Source of the DNA: Meconema thalassinum
Lineage: Eukaryota > Arthropoda > Insecta > Orthoptera > Tettigoniidae
Reading direction: 5' to 3'
Assembly (NCBI GenBank): GCA_946902985.2
Contig: OX336392.1
Span: 18,636,716 to 18,700,715 of the forward strand
Length of the DNA stretch: 64,000 bases
Positions within the stretch are counted from its first letter, which is position 1; the number at the start of each line of letters is the position of its first letter. The notes under the pieces were generated by a model. It was given only the letters and a program-made list of their open reading frames with translations, was not told the DNA's origin and made no database searches. Shown piece after piece: positions 9,862 through 20,959 of the stretch. Made by a program: the position numbers and the translations under genes.

Positions 9862-11589
9862 TTTGTTTTTATGTAATTCACCATACAATTAAATAAATCT
9901 GTGTGCTGACACTTCACATCCTCGTTGATGAAAGTTTAGTGACTTAATGACTTTAATGCCCCTGGTTAGCTCGCCCCAGCGCAACCTTGCGGTCCGAGCT
10001 CTGTTGGCTGGCGGAAGGCCCGCTCCAGCAAAAGAATCTCACGGTATATTGTACAGTGAGAGCCTTCCCTACAGAACGGAGCTTTGTCCACGCTGGAAAA
10101 GGGAGAGGTCGGGTGCGTCTCCACCGACCTTCCGCAAAATTAGGGATTTCGACAGATAGAAAAAGTATAGGAGTGACATAAGTATAAGGGAAACATACGT
10201 GATAGACCACAGTTCGAAATTACATTTGGTTTATTCTCACTCCTTTTGACAAATTATAATTAGAAATCGCAACAAGGCTAAAGAAGTAAACCAACAAGAA
10301 TGATGAAGAATAACGACCTGTTAATAACTGGCAGAGGTTAAAATGATTAACAATAAATAACAATTAATATTTCAACAATTGTGAGGGTCTGGCTAGCAGA
10401 AGCCCTAGATAGTTTAAAAATGTTCATAAAATTGAAATTTAGGAGTTCGTAGATGTTTGACAACTTATCCTGAATGGTTCCTGATTGGTGTTCGTAATTA
10501 TTTCATTGGTCCATGAAAGTGGCGATGAGGCGGCCGTGGCTTGCACACAAAGAACGTGTTAGGCCATCTAATATCTCGACGATCCTCCAATTGTAGGCAG
10601 ATGGGAACTCAGTAGTCGTTCAGTGAGACGGCACTGGCCACCCGCATCACAGCCAGAGAAATCAGTGGTAATTTTGCCTCGATCACAAAGCAGGCCAGGA
10701 ACCACAGATAGGGATTCTGGATGATGTTGAAAGAAGAACTTCCTCCTCGAGTTGAGAAGATTGGCAAGATCTTGAAGTGACGTCTAAAAAACTCATGTAG
10801 AGTCCAGGACCGTGGCCCGCCAGAGACCCAGGCGGGATCCCTGTAGAATCCAGCAGATTCAGAATGACGATTCAGGAATGCCAATTCCCATGCGGGAAAG
10901 ATCACTCGGAATATATATCCGAAATGAAGTCACAGGATGATACGTCACCAAGACAGGGAGGGAGAACCAACCAGCCAATCACCGGTCCGACACGGAGAAC
11001 GCCCAGTTGACCCTCAGTGAAGATGAACCATTCCGGATTCAAACTTTGGAGAGTGCGGAAGTGCTCTACAACACTCCGAGCAGATGGTAAGTACATAACA
11101 TGTTTTATATGTGTAACCGTGCATGGAAAAACAGGATAATGGGGCAGTCAAAATAAATAGTATTTCACACCCGAAGGGAAATACACAAAATCACAAACCA
11201 AGCTATTCGCAAAAGCGAACATACGCCATGGGACGGGCGAAGCGCATTGATCAGCGCCACTTGACTAGCATCTACCATTACAAAACAGTGGGTCGGGAAG
11301 CCCCATATGCTGGCATTGCATTTATTACATACGGAGCTGGCAAGATAGCCTGGTCGATATAATTACGCCTTGTGGTGATGTACTGTGGCCTATCTTGTAT
11401 CCCGTGAACATCGAATTCTCCTGGTGGAAACTTATCTTCTCAAGAAGAAGTCTTACAGTAGATGTGTTCATATGTTTCAGCGCCGACGTTTACTTATGGG
11501 GGAACCTCAAACAGAATGTATACGGAAACAATCCGCATAATCTGGAGGCTCTTGAGAACGAAATATCAGTGGGGATGAATTACAGCAAG
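9862..11589. other. Unassigned sequence upstream of a LINE
   Basis: The LINE 3' end runs to about 9920. Beyond it no recognised gene or element is visible. Minus-strand open frames at 10609-10905 and 10902-11096 and a plus-strand frame at 11123-11362 match nothing I know and look like chance frames. Sequence just before 11590 continues after 13140, since the LINE between them is an insertion. Confidence 0.4.
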
Positions 11590-13122
11590 TGTACCAAAAC
11601 TGACCTGACTTGGAGAGAACTGGAAATGGCTATAGACAAGATGAAAGGACGAAGGGCACTAGGTGTGGATGAAGTGAGTGTTGAAATGGTGAAGGCAGCA
11701 GGGGAGGTTGGGAAACAGTGGCTGTACCGTGTGATGAGGGTGATATGGAAGGAGAAAAAGACCCCAGAAGATTGGAAGAAAGGATTAATTGTCCCAATAT
11801 TTAAGAAAGGAAGCAGAAAGGAGTGCAGAAATTACAGGGGAGTTACACTCATACCTCAATGTGCCAAGATATATGAAAAGATATTAGAAAGTAGAATACG
11901 AGCCAAAGTGGAGAGAAAATTGAGAGAGGAGCAGTATGGATTCAGACCTGGGAGATCAACAGTGGATCTCATATTTTCAGTGAGACAGCTCCAGGAACAC
12001 CACTACGAATTTGGAGAGGATCTGCTGATGGCCTTCCTGGACATCGAAAAGGCCTATGATAGTGTGTGTAGGGAGAAGGTTTGGAAAGCAATGGAAAACA
12101 TGGGAGTGGAAAAAGAGACTGTAGGCAGAGTGAAGGAGATGTATTGTGGAAGTGTGAGTTGTGTGAAAGTTGGAGGGGAAAGAACAGACTGGTTCAGACA
12201 AATGAGTGGCCTGAAACAGGGTAGTGCGCTGTCACCCCTTCTCTTTATTGTGGTTATGGACGAGGTAATGACACGGGTAGCAGGAAAGATAGGAGAAGAT
12301 AAGATGAAAGCAATGGTGTTTGCAGATGATCTCATGGTCTGGGGAAACAAGGAGGAGGAAATTCAGGAGCAACTGAAGGCTTGGGAAGAAACAGTGGGAG
12401 AGTACGGATGGAAGTTCAACATCAGTAAATGTGAGATCCCGTTAACGACCAGGAAAAAGGACAGACCAATGAGTGGGATAACACTTGGAGGTGGACAGCT
12501 GAAGAAGGTGGAAAGTCTCAAGTACTTGGGAAGTATAGTGGAGGAAAATGGGAGAAATGACAAAGAGATTATGGAACGTGGCAGACAGGCAGAAGCATTT
12601 CTGAGAAGCATTAGGAGCTTAGTGTGGAATAAAGATGTCCCACAAAAAAGCAAGGAAGTGTTATACAGAAGCTACTATATCCAGATACTGACCTATGCTT
12701 CAGAAACGTGGACAATGAAGAAAAGAGACATAAGCAGAATACAGGCAGGTGAAATGAAGTTCCTGCGAAGTAGGATCGGAGTAACAAGAAGAGACAGGGT
12801 GAGGAATGAAAAGGTCAGGAAAATGGTGAAAGAGGAGCCCTTGCAAGGTAGGATTGAGACATCAAGACTGAGGTGGTATGGACACTTAAAGAGAATGGAT
12901 GAGAAGAAGATTCCCAAGAGGATACATGAGATGCAGATGCAGAAGAAACGACCAAGGGGAAGACCAAGAGATAGATGGCTGAAAGGAGTGGAGGAATGTG
13001 TCAAGAAGAGAGGCGAGGACTGGACCAGAGTGACAGCGGAGAGGTGGTGGGAAGAAAGAACTAAGTGGCGAGGCTTATGTTCCAAACAGACCCAGCCTGG
13101 GGCTGGAAACTGTACAAGATGA
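11395..13122 (+). CDS. LINE RT ORF with a chimeric N-terminus
   Basis: The 575-codon frame is open throughout. About the first 69 codons (11395-11601) are flanking DNA that happens to be open; LINE protein begins at about residue 70 with WRELEMAIDKMKGRRALG. RT blocks follow: VPIFKKGSRKECRNYRGV, EEQYGFRPGRSTVD, AFLDIEKAYDSV, MSGLKQGSALSPLLF and the catalytic FADDLMVW near residue 308. Then come KYLGSIVEENGRNDKEI, ASETWTM, a basic C-terminal region (RLRWYGHLKRMDEKKIPKRI, KRPRGRPRDRWL) and CSKQTQPGAGNCTR at the end. The RT core shows no stop, so the insertion is fairly young or by luck undamaged. Whether the chimeric Met is used is unknown. Confidence 0.85.
   Translation: MYPVNIEFSWWKLIFSRRSLTVDVFICFSADVYLWGNLKQNVYGNNPHNLEALENEISVGMNYSKCTKTDLTWRELEMAIDKMKGRRALGVDEVSVEMVKAAGEVGKQWLYRVMRVIWKEKKTPEDWKKGLIVPIFKKGSRKECRNYRGVTLIPQCAKIYEKILESRIRAKVERKLREEQYGFRPGRSTVDLIFSVRQLQEHHYEFGEDLLMAFLDIEKAYDSVCREKVWKAMENMGVEKETVGRVKEMYCGSVSCVKVGGERTDWFRQMSGLKQGSALSPLLFIVVMDEVMTRVAGKIGEDKMKAMVFADDLMVWGNKEEEIQEQLKAWEETVGEYGWKFNISKCEIPLTTRKKDRPMSGITLGGGQLKKVESLKYLGSIVEENGRNDKEIMERGRQAEAFLRSIRSLVWNKDVPQKSKEVLYRSYYIQILTYASETWTMKKRDISRIQAGEMKFLRSRIGVTRRDRVRNEKVRKMVKEEPLQGRIETSRLRWYGHLKRMDEKKIPKRIHEMQMQKKRPRGRPRDRWLKGVEECVKKRGEDWTRVTAERWWEERTKWRGLCSKQTQPGAGNCTR
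11590..11601. repeat. Target-site duplication, left copy
   Basis: tgtaccaaaact is repeated at 13129-13140, directly after the (GAT)n tail of the LINE. The first two bases of the right copy could belong to the tail, so the duplication is 10-12 bp. Confidence 0.75.
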
Positions 13123-13128
13123 TGATGA
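11602..13128 (+). mobile_element. 5'-truncated LINE with intact RT domain
   Basis: The insertion lies between the two copies of the 12-bp duplication and ends in a (GAT)n tail, as in RTE-like non-LTR elements. It lacks any endonuclease domain. Its family also includes 3106-3873, and the 19383-20420 element is a more distant relative with the same tail type. Confidence 0.85.
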
Positions 13129-13140
13129 TGTACCAAAACT
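13129..13140. repeat. Target-site duplication, right copy
   Basis: Repeats 11590-11601. Confidence 0.75.
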
Positions 13141-13205
13141 AGCTACGTTGGTGCAACGTGTGTTTACAAAATGGACAGCAACTACCCTAAAATTCATGTA
13201 ATGAT

Positions 13206-13678
13206 TATTAAATATGAATAATTCTTGTTTTTTGGGCTAATGCCGTGTGTATTTAGATTAGAACCACACGTTTCGGAGAAATCTTGCCTCCTTTTCCAAT
13301 GGAATCAAACAATGTGGCCAAAGAAAGTATATCAATGAGATAACAAAAATTACCAAAAATATAGATAAATTCCTCGGTTCGTCACCAGAGAGCAGCTGCC
13401 AGAAATTACTGTATGGACCATGGTAGAACGGCGAACAGAGTAGTGAGTAAGGGGAAGGTAAAGGGGTCGGGGTGAAAATATAGAGACTCCTCGAAGAATG
13501 AGGATGTCCAAAAGAAAAGGGGGGGGGGGGGGGTTAGATGGATATAAGGAAACATAACCAAAAGGGAAGTGTATCTGAACGATACTTAACGTCACACAAG
13601 TAACGGCGAAAAAACCGATGGAAACTCCTCCAGTGACGAACAAAGGAAATCAAATCCAGGCTCTGTAGCCATAGAGGA
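13206..13678 (-). repeat. Inverted terminal repeat (pLTR), left copy, of the second Penelope-like element
   Basis: Its reverse complement follows 15319-15800 along nearly the whole length, for example GGCATTAGCCCAAAAAAC, the TGGTTCTAAT stretch, GGCAGCTGCTCTCTGGTGAC and CCTTTGTTCGTCACTGGAG. Differences are scattered and a G/C homopolymer (about 13520-13535) varies in length. Penelope-like elements are known to carry terminal repeats in direct or inverted orientation; this is the inverted case. Confidence 0.8.
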
Positions 13679-13680
13679 AA

Positions 13681-14178
13681 AAAACTCACACAAACCGTTA
13701 TTTACATACAGACTCCCACCACCACCCAGCACAAAAACAAGGAATTATAACGACTCCAGCCAAAAGAGCGGAACGTATTTGTGAGGCATCAACTCTTCAG
13801 GAAGAGTTACATGCGTTACAAACCATGTTTATTGGTAATGACTATATTGAATCCACTATATATAGGTCCCTACATCCCAGAAGGAGGGATAGACAACCTT
13901 CTCAAAGCTCCGACGTGAGGGGAACTGCTTACCTCCCTTATATTCACAACACCACTGACCGCGTTGCTAAGATTCTCCGCAAGCACAAGATAAAAACAGT
14001 TTTCGGCACTATGACGAAAATTGGTCAACGTTTAGCATTAAACAAAGATAAATTGTCCCCAATACTACTACCTGGGGTGTATGAAGTCCCTTGTACTTGC
14101 GGAAAAGTCTACATTGGACAAACGAAACGGTCCATTGCAACTCGCATCAAAGACCATCAAAGGAACGTCCGTCTAAAC
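13681..14178 (+). CDS. Penelope-like element, linker and first part of GIY-YIG domain
   Basis: The open frame starts without a Met at KTHTNRYLHTDSHHHPAQKQ, the segment that follows the RT in Penelope-like proteins, and continues through RAERICEASTLQEELHAL to the GIY-YIG domain: GVYEVPCTCGKVYIGQTKRS with the downstream Arg and DHQ. RT motifs are absent, so the element is 5'-truncated against the inverted terminal repeat. The domain is cut after RNVRLN by the hAT insertion at 14179 and resumes in frame at 15056. The first ATG is at 13825. Confidence 0.85.
14171..14178. repeat. 8-bp target duplication of a hAT element, left copy
   Basis: gtctaaac is repeated at 15048-15055. Confidence 0.88.
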
Positions 14179-15047
14179 CAGTGGCGGATCCAGAGGTACA
14201 CCTCGGAGGAGGCACTCTAGAATTTCAGAGTAGCTACAGATGTAATAAAATTACTAAATTTGTATTTAATCTACACACACTACACATAACATCCAACCAC
14301 CAGATTTTATAATTCTACAAGAAATTCATTATATTAAAATGGTTTATTGGTTTCAGTTTCAAGTCATTGTCATTATGTAAAAAAACACTTTTTAATTCTA
14401 CAGAATATGTACATTTCCACATTTTAATGCACATTACACAGTCAAATATGTATTAAAAACATTTGCAATCATAGTGACTATCTGAAGACAATATACGAGT
14501 CTACTACACAAATGTTACGAAATATGTGCATAGTACCATTATTGTCAGTCACTGAGTCACTACTAGTCACATAAATATAAATACAAAAAACAATTGTATT
14601 GAATACTGATTGGGATTCTATTTGGTGACTATCCCAGGCAAAATACATGCCTATTACAAAATACAATCCTGGCGATCATTCGTTTACCCCCTTTAGAGAA
14701 ACGTTCTAGAACTTTTTCAACGTCAACATTTATATCACGGTGAACAAATAAGAGACACGCGTTCGTAGCCATGATTTACCAAGTTGCAGGCTGCTGAAAG
14801 ATCTCTCTGCACTTGCATCAATCGATGTAACAATTATATTAACAGTGTTGCCATTACATACTATATGATAGCAAACATTGCCACTACATTCTTGAATGCA
14901 GGCAATACAGCAAAGATTTGACTTGCAGTGCAGTTTGGAGAGACAATCATTTTTATCGCATTTTTATCGGCAATATCAATGTAGCAGACAACTGTTTTTT
15001 CGGGGGGGGGCACTTGCCCCTGGTGCCCCTCTCTGGATCCGCCACTG
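14179..15047. mobile_element. Non-autonomous hAT transposon inside the Penelope-like ORF
   Basis: Begins CAGTGGCGGATCCAGAGG and ends with the near-perfect inverse (CTCTGGATCCGCCACTG), flanked by an 8-bp duplication. CAGTGGCGG-type ends and 8-bp duplications define the hAT superfamily. The 869-bp interior is A/T-rich and has no transposase-like ORF, so it needs a transposase supplied from elsewhere. A G run occurs near the right end. Confidence 0.9.
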
Positions 15048-15055
15048 GTCTAAAC
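15048..15055. repeat. 8-bp target duplication of a hAT element, right copy
   Basis: Repeats 14171-14178. Confidence 0.88.
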
Positions 15056-15271
15056 CAACCTGACAAATCAGCTATAGCTGAACATGCCCTGTCTTCAGGG
15101 CACGATGTATGTTTCAAGGATGCTCATGCGCTTGCCATTGTTAAGCACAACTGGTTTAGAATTATAAGGGAGGCAGTTGAAATTCGTAAAAATCCCAATA
15201 ATTTTAACAGAGACACTGGATATCAGCTAAATGACACTTGGCTACCAGTTATTAAGGATCTAGGAAGATAG
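15056..15271 (+). CDS. Penelope-like element, end of GIY-YIG domain
   Basis: Continues the frame of 13681-14178 when the hAT element and one target copy are set aside: QPDKSAIAEHALSSGHDV is the usual C-terminal half of the GIY-YIG fold (Ser-Ala-Ile-Ala-Glu-His), then WFRIIREAVEIRKNPNNFNR and GYQLNDTWLPVI, and a stop at 15271. No internal stop is present in either half. Confidence 0.85.
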   Translation, partial: QPDKSAIAEHALSSGHDVCFKDAHALAIVKHNWFRIIREAVEIRKNPNNFNRDTGYQLNDTWLPVIKDLGR

Positions 15272-15318
15272 TTCCTCTCAGTCTCTCTGTTCTTCACATA
15301 TTTAAAATTGTACATTTT

Positions 15319-15800
15319 CCCTCTAGGGCTCAGAGCCTGCATTTGATCTCCTTTGTTCGTCACTGGAGGAGTTTCCATCTGTTTTTTCGCCATTGCTTGT
15401 ATGACGTTAGGTATCGTTCAGATACACTTCCCTTTTGTTTATGTTTCCTTTTATCCGTCTAACTTACCCCCCCCCCTCCCCCCCCCCTTTTATTTTGGAC
15501 ATCCTCATTCTTCGAGGAGTCTCTATATTTTTACCCCACCCCCTTTACCTTCTCCTTACTTACTACTCTGTGCGCCGTTCTACCATGGTCCATACAGTAA
15601 TTTCTGGCAGCTGCTCTCTGGTGACGAACCGAGGAATTTATCTATATTTTTTGTAATTTTTGTAATCTCATTGATATACTTTCTTTGGCCACATTGTTTG
15701 ATTCCATTGGGAAAAGAGACAAGGTTTCTCCGAAACGTATGGTTCTAATTTAAATACACATGGCATTAGCCCAAAAAACATGAATTATTTATATAATCCG
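15319..15800 (+). repeat. Inverted terminal repeat (pLTR), right copy, of the second Penelope-like element
   Basis: Mirror of 13206-13678. A TTTCTCCGAAAC block (about 15725) followed by ATGGTTCTAAT recalls the 3' part of a hammerhead core, but the CUGANGA block is not preserved, so I do not call a ribozyme here. Confidence 0.8.
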
Positions 15801-16853
15801 GGCTGTGAAAGCCTTAATATACACGATTATTAAATACATTATATGTGTTGAACTAGTTGGGCGCTATGCTGCTGCTAGCACTAGTCCCTTGCTCGATAGC
15901 CCAGAGTGTCAAGCGGCACATCCAAGGCTCCGTTCTATCGGGAGGGCTCTCACTTGTATAGCCTCAGTGTAAAGGATGTCATGATGATCGATCTCTTGTG
16001 ATTGTTTTCAGATTTAGAGAAACACTCATTACAAACGTGTTGACCAACTGAAAAACATTAAATTTCAATTACAAAGGCAACACTGAAAAATGCCTTGCAA
16101 CGTGATAATGTTCATAAGAGTGTTTTATTCCACATCAGTTTAATGATGTTTACCGTACCAATGTTGACTGGTGGATTGTTGGTAAAGGACATGTTGTTTG
16201 TTGAAGAACTGTTAATTGGTCCAGAACATGGTGGTACTTTTTGAGGATCCTACCAGACGCTGGGCTCACCACCTAACAGACAGAGAAACATTATTTAATC
16301 GTATTGAAGAGGTGGAATTGATCTATATATATATATACTGTATAATACGCTAGGGTATATGTTCCACAAAACTAGAGCTCCTAAACCAGACGGGGTTAGA
16401 AGGTGTGGTTTGTACCAAAATGTTCCAAAGCTTCTCAATAGTACAGGAAAAATCTTGCATTTCTTGATAATTCAACGGAAATATATTTATTGGTTTATAA
16501 AATGCATTTAAATAAATAGCCCCTATCAGAACTGAGTTGCGTACAGCCTGCTTAGCACTAGAGCCGGGCAGGTACTCTGTACACATGGGGCGTACACAAC
16601 CAGCAGCAGTGATGAATTGCTCTCTGATTTCATATATATCGATAATTTGTTTAAAAAGTGAGTTTAAACAAATAAACATTTATAGAAGACCACATAACAG
16701 TAAAGTGGTTTATACACATGCGAGAGTTCTCGCACGGGTACGCTAGTAAATTAATATTTATTTTAGAAATACACAAACTCTCATCAAAAGTAGTGTGAAT
16801 GGATATGGATAGGTTCGAGTTAGTGCATTTGGAGTTGCTGTGGTGGCCACATG
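15801..16853. other. Unassigned sequence
   Basis: No recognisable gene. A short TA microsatellite lies near 16324-16340. Open frames such as 16350-16679 on the minus strand have no recognisable features. Confidence 0.4.
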
Positions 16854-16861
16854 ACCATGTA
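16854..16861. repeat. 8-bp target duplication of the second hAT element, left copy
   Basis: accatgta is repeated at 17576-17583. Confidence 0.85.
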
Positions 16862-17575
16862 CAGGGGCGGATTTACGTATAGGCTGTGTAGGCGACAGAT
16901 TTTAGGGGGCGGCAAATTTTGACTAACATTTTAATAAAAAATATATATATTTTATTTAAAAATAAAAATTTGAATTCTGAATATGTTCATGCATCTACAA
17001 GAGTAATGAGCGCCCCTTAGAGACAATCCAATACCACCCATGTGACATATTATAAGATTGAGAAATAGTGGGTCTTCTGTTTCCGTCGAAGCCTCGTTTA
17101 GATGGAGACTGGTCGCTCTGGTTGTTTTGCGTGGCTGGTATCTATTAAAATTTATTCGACGGAATGACCTACAAGGAGTATTTCCAAATGTTGAATTAGC
17201 CTACCACTTGTTGAACTGCACAGCAGTGCCGAACGCTCGTTTTCATGTTTAAAGCGTATAAAAGACTATTTGAGCTCAGCCACGAGCCAGGACCGTTTGG
17301 TTTGTCAATTGAAGCAGAATTAATGTCAGATTTGGAATTTGACGATATTATCAAAACTTTGGTCAGCACACCTAGATCTTAAGCTAGGCTATACCTACTG
17401 TACATATGAAATTTAATTATACATATAAAAAAAACTCGAATTTTTAATAGGTTGCCTTACTAACTACCACTCAATTTTGACACAAACCTAAAAAATGCGT
17501 GGGGGGGGGGGGGGGGGGGGGAGGGCGGCAATTTTTATTTTGCCTAGGGGCGTCAAAACGTTAAATCCGCCCCTG
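16862..17575 (+). mobile_element. Deleted hAT transposon with transposase remnant
   Basis: Terminal inverted repeats CAGGGGCGGATTTACG and CGTTAAATCCGCCCCTG, with 8-bp duplications, show a hAT insertion. The interior near 17220-17385 encodes pieces of the hAT transposase C-terminal dimerisation domain: SAERSFSCLKRIKDYLSSA in one frame, preceded by FPNVELAYHLLN in a second frame and followed by GLSIEAELMSDLEFDDIIK in a third. At least two frameshifts therefore separate the pieces. A long G run (about 17503-17521) lies near the right end. Confidence 0.88.
17180..17385 (+). pseudogene. hAT transposase C-terminal fragment
   Basis: Remnant of the dimerisation region that in complete hAT transposases packs the catalytic core. 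The conserved SAERSFS-x-L-K-R-I-K block is legible, but frameshifts on both sides and the absence of the DDE core make it non-functional. It defines the coding strand as plus. Confidence 0.75.
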
Positions 17576-17583
17576 ACCATGTA
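17576..17583. repeat. 8-bp target duplication of the second hAT element, right copy
   Basis: Repeats 16854-16861. Confidence 0.85.
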
Positions 17584-17877
17584 CCTAATCGATTAGAGAT
17601 GAAGCATAAAACTTACACTTGACATTGATATATGTGCAGGCATAGCATCCTGGCCCCTTACTCTCATGTAGCCTAGTTATTTGTGCTTCCTGGAGACCAT
17701 TCATTTTCTCTTCACCACCATAGGATGACCTGGATAATGAGTAGTCATTCTTTCTGTGCTTCTACTGTTCTTCTGCTAAGTTCCATCAGTCTTCTCCTAA
17801 TCTATGTTTCTGTTATACCGTACTGCTCTTTGTTAGATTTCCTACTTTCCTACTTTAAGGTTATTCATAAATATTAA

Positions 17878-18757
17878 CCTTCAAGCGTTCGAGCGGGCTG
17901 CCAAGTGACCGCCTTTTTGGAATTTCGAATGACGCACTCCCTAGTGAACTTTGGGTGAGTTGAGACAGGCATGTATTCCTTAGTTACACTCTTGACCGCC
18001 TGTTTCGGCACAGATTTGATTGACTCACCCCCCCCTCATGTCACACAATACAGACACAAGGTTGGGCGGTCTGGTGACAGTCCTGCGGACGCCGAGGGGA
18101 TTTTATTTTGTCAGGCGACAGCTTTGCGAATGCAGAAGAAAATTCTTCACCACATCAATGCAGGCAGAATGTATGCCTAAGACAGTCAACCACGACAGTA
18201 AGGTCTCTGAGAACGAGGATATGGAAACAGACTGAATTATGTTTTTCTTTTCTTTTGTTGGCTATTTTTGTATCACTGTACACCTACTTTGTATATGTCA
18301 AAGGCTAACTTTCTGTCAACAGTTCCATTTTTGTGTTCTTTGTACTAACTACTCATAAGTTGATAAAATTGTAGTTTCCTGTTACAAGTTTCAAGTTATG
18401 TACATTTTTTCATGTGGACTTTTATGAACCCAATGCTATAAATTTACTTTTTCGTGGGCCAATTATACTTGGGTATTTTCGAAAACATAATACTTTTGCA
18501 AGAAGAAGGTGGATGAAATATTTTTTTCAAGCTAAAATCTATATTGTTATGACGGCTAACTATCTATTGTTTAAATAAAGAATTTTGATCAAAGTGGTGT
18601 TTGCCGATTTGTATCAGAGTTCCTTTGTTTTCATTGCAATCAATCATTCATGAAAAGTTCAAAAAACATCATGATAATTGTGAAAAAAAAAGGTGGCAGT
18701 CAACTGACAGCCTGCATGAACGTCGGTGTGACTCAAGTTGGTGCAGGTGCATCAAGG
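17878..18757. mobile_element. piggyBac-like element remnant flanked by TTAA
   Basis: TTAA at 17874-17877 and 18758-18761 bracket ends that begin CCTT on each strand. Inside each end lies a related block: GGGCTGCCAAGTGACCGCC at the left and, on the opposite strand, GGCTGTCAGTTGACTGCCACC at the right, each followed by a T run. TTAA target duplication with such asymmetric ends is typical of piggyBac. An ORF at 17971-18180 is not recognisable as transposase, so the superfamily call rests on the ends alone. Confidence 0.5.
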
Positions 18758-18761
18758 TTAA

Positions 18762-19382
18762 TACAGTACCGGTATTGTAAATTTTTTATTGTGTTATAAA
18801 ACAATTGGCATATTTGACTGGATAACTTATAAGTTCATTATTGAAGTAAAATATTTCATTTTATCCTATATCCAATGTGTCATTCATCTACTTAATTTAT
18901 AAACATCTTTGAATACCTGACTTGTATATATGAATGTTAAATGTAATCTAATGTTAGTTTGTGAATGCATGTAGTATGTTGAATATAATTGTACCATTAC
19001 AATTTTATTGTTCAAGCAAAATATGAGCACACTCTTGGTAACTGTTTTGGCCAAGTCCCGATGGCACATTTACCAGAGAATTTTTACAGTGGTGTCAGGG
19101 ATTATACATAGACATATTATGAGGTTACTCTACCCATTGTTTTGAATTTTAGCTCTGGGATCGAGGACTTAACACGAAGGAAAGACAATTTTATTGTGCA
19201 ATTATCAAGAGTGTTGTTCAATTGGCTGTTCAACATATGAATGTGTGATTAAATAAAGTAACTAAAATCTCTAAATTTGAATATAACCTAAAATCTTCTG
19301 TTCTAATGAAGTTAATAATGCTACACCAATTAGAACTCCTACTATTAAAATTAAAGCACTTACCAAACTAGTTATAATTTCC
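18762..19382. other. Unassigned A/T-rich sequence
   Basis: No coding or structural signal was found. Confidence 0.4.
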
Positions 19383-20420
19383 TTTCATCATCATCTTATC
19401 CAGCTCCTGCCGGGTCGGGGTATTTATGGCACTTCTCCACTTTCCTCTTTCTTTCCACCATTCCTCTTCCACGATCTTGTCCCAGTCCAGATTTCTTTAC
19501 CTTACGCTGTTCTTCACTGAATCAATCCACCTTGTTCTAGGTCTTCCCCTTGCTCTCTTACCCTTGCACTTCGCCTCCAGCATCTGTCTTGGTATTCTAT
19601 TTTCCTCCATCCTCTTTACATGTCCAAACCACCTTAGTTTATTCTTCTCAATTCTCTCATTTAGTTTTCCCATCCCAACTTCCTTCCTAACATCTTTATT
19701 TCTCACTCTGTCTTTCCTTGTCTTTCCTATCATACTTCTTAGGAATTTCATTTCACTGGCTTGGATTCTACCCTCTTGCCTGCTTGTCAGGGTCCAAGTC
19801 TCAGCTGCATAAGTTAATATGGGAACATAGTACACTTTATACATTACCTCCTTGCTTTTCCTTGGTACTTCTTTATCCCAAACAAGTTTTCTTACACTTT
19901 GATAGAATGCATTGCTCTGCTGTACCCTCCTGCCAATCTCCATGTCCAACCTACCAGTTTGCATCAATTCACTTCCTAGGTATTTGAACGTGTCCACAAT
20001 TTCCAAACTCTGACTTCCAATTTTCACAGTGCCCTTTCCTGGTCTTTCCCCTCTTGTCATCACCATGGTCTTGCTTTTCTCTATACTGATTTTCAGGCCG
20101 TACTTCTGAATATTTTCGTTCAGAGCATCTAGTTGTTCTTGCACTTCTTCGGTGTTCCTTCCCCAGACCACAAAATTATCTGCAAATAACAGTAACTTCA
20201 TTTCTTTATTTCCATAGGCTTCCTTTGTTTCCTTTACAATTTCATCCATCACCATTATGAACAAGAGAGGTGACAGCACACTCCCCTGTCTTAGTCCAGT
20301 CTTGTTCCTAAACCAATCTGTCTTTCCAACTGGGGTCAGTACCCTGCTAACACAGTTGTTGTATATTGTAATACCGCACTTTACATAATTGAATTCTTGT
20401 CTACAATTTACACTTAGCAT
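19383..20420 (-). mobile_element. 5'-truncated LINE with partial RT ORF
   Basis: The minus-strand ORF (20420-19497) starts near TPVGKTDWFRNKTGLRQGSV, so only the second half of RT is present. It then has SPLLFIMVMDEI, the active-site region LLFADNFVVW (FADN instead of the usual FADD), KYLGSELMQTGRLDMEI, AAETWTL, RWFGHVKRMEENRIPRQM and RARGRPRTRW. The 3' end at 19383-19396 is an (ATG)n-type tail. The changed second Asp would abolish RT activity. It is related to, but distinct from, the 11602-13128 family. The first residues (MLSVNCRQEFNYVKCGI) are probably flanking sequence. No target duplication was found. Confidence 0.85.
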
Positions 20421-20959
20421 AACTGAACATACAAAAAGAGAGAAACTGAAATTTCTGTGACTCTGAGGAGGCTTGTAAGACTCGGGCAGGGAAAGAGCAG
20501 CAAGTACACTAACAAGAAGTTCCGTGACGAACTAAAGAGTCTACTTTTCTTAAAATTTAAGATTCATGCCAATGATTAATCTATATGGATCTATCTAGAA
20601 TAATGACGAAATTAAGTTGGTGATATCGAAATATCTAATTAGTTCGAAATACTGTATACATGGCATAATGTAGCCCAGGGGCGGTTCTAGGCGTAGTGCC
20701 ACCGTGCCATGGCACTGACCTCTACAAGAAAATAAATTATTCATAGTCCTGAAAGAATAATTTCGAACGCCTACGTTTAATACCGGTTTCTAATTAGTTT
20801 CAAATTACTTTGTAGTTAAAATATTCCGTCCGTAAAGTATGATCATTGATTCCATCTTCGCCCCAGTGATATCTTGAGCCGCGGTCTATACGGCACGTTT
20901 GACGCATGCGCAGTCCAATTTACGATCTTTTCCGTGGCCTCTCTCGTCACTCGCTATGA
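20421..20959. other. Unassigned sequence with a possible hAT end
   Basis: CAGGGGCGGTTCTAGGCG at about 20686 looks like a hAT left terminus, but no matching right end was found, so it is at most a truncated copy. Confidence 0.3.

Noticed and set aside
10609..11096. Pair of minus-strand ORFs as a host gene
   Set aside because: No recognisable motif, no splice structure, and composition like surrounding DNA.
15719..15750. Second hammerhead ribozyme in the inverted terminal repeat of the 13-15.8 kb Penelope-like element
   Set aside because: Only the CCGAAAC part is visible; the CUGANGA block and stems are not preserved.
20686..20720. CAGGGGCGGTTCTAGG as another hAT element
   Set aside because: No right terminus or 8-bp duplication could be found.
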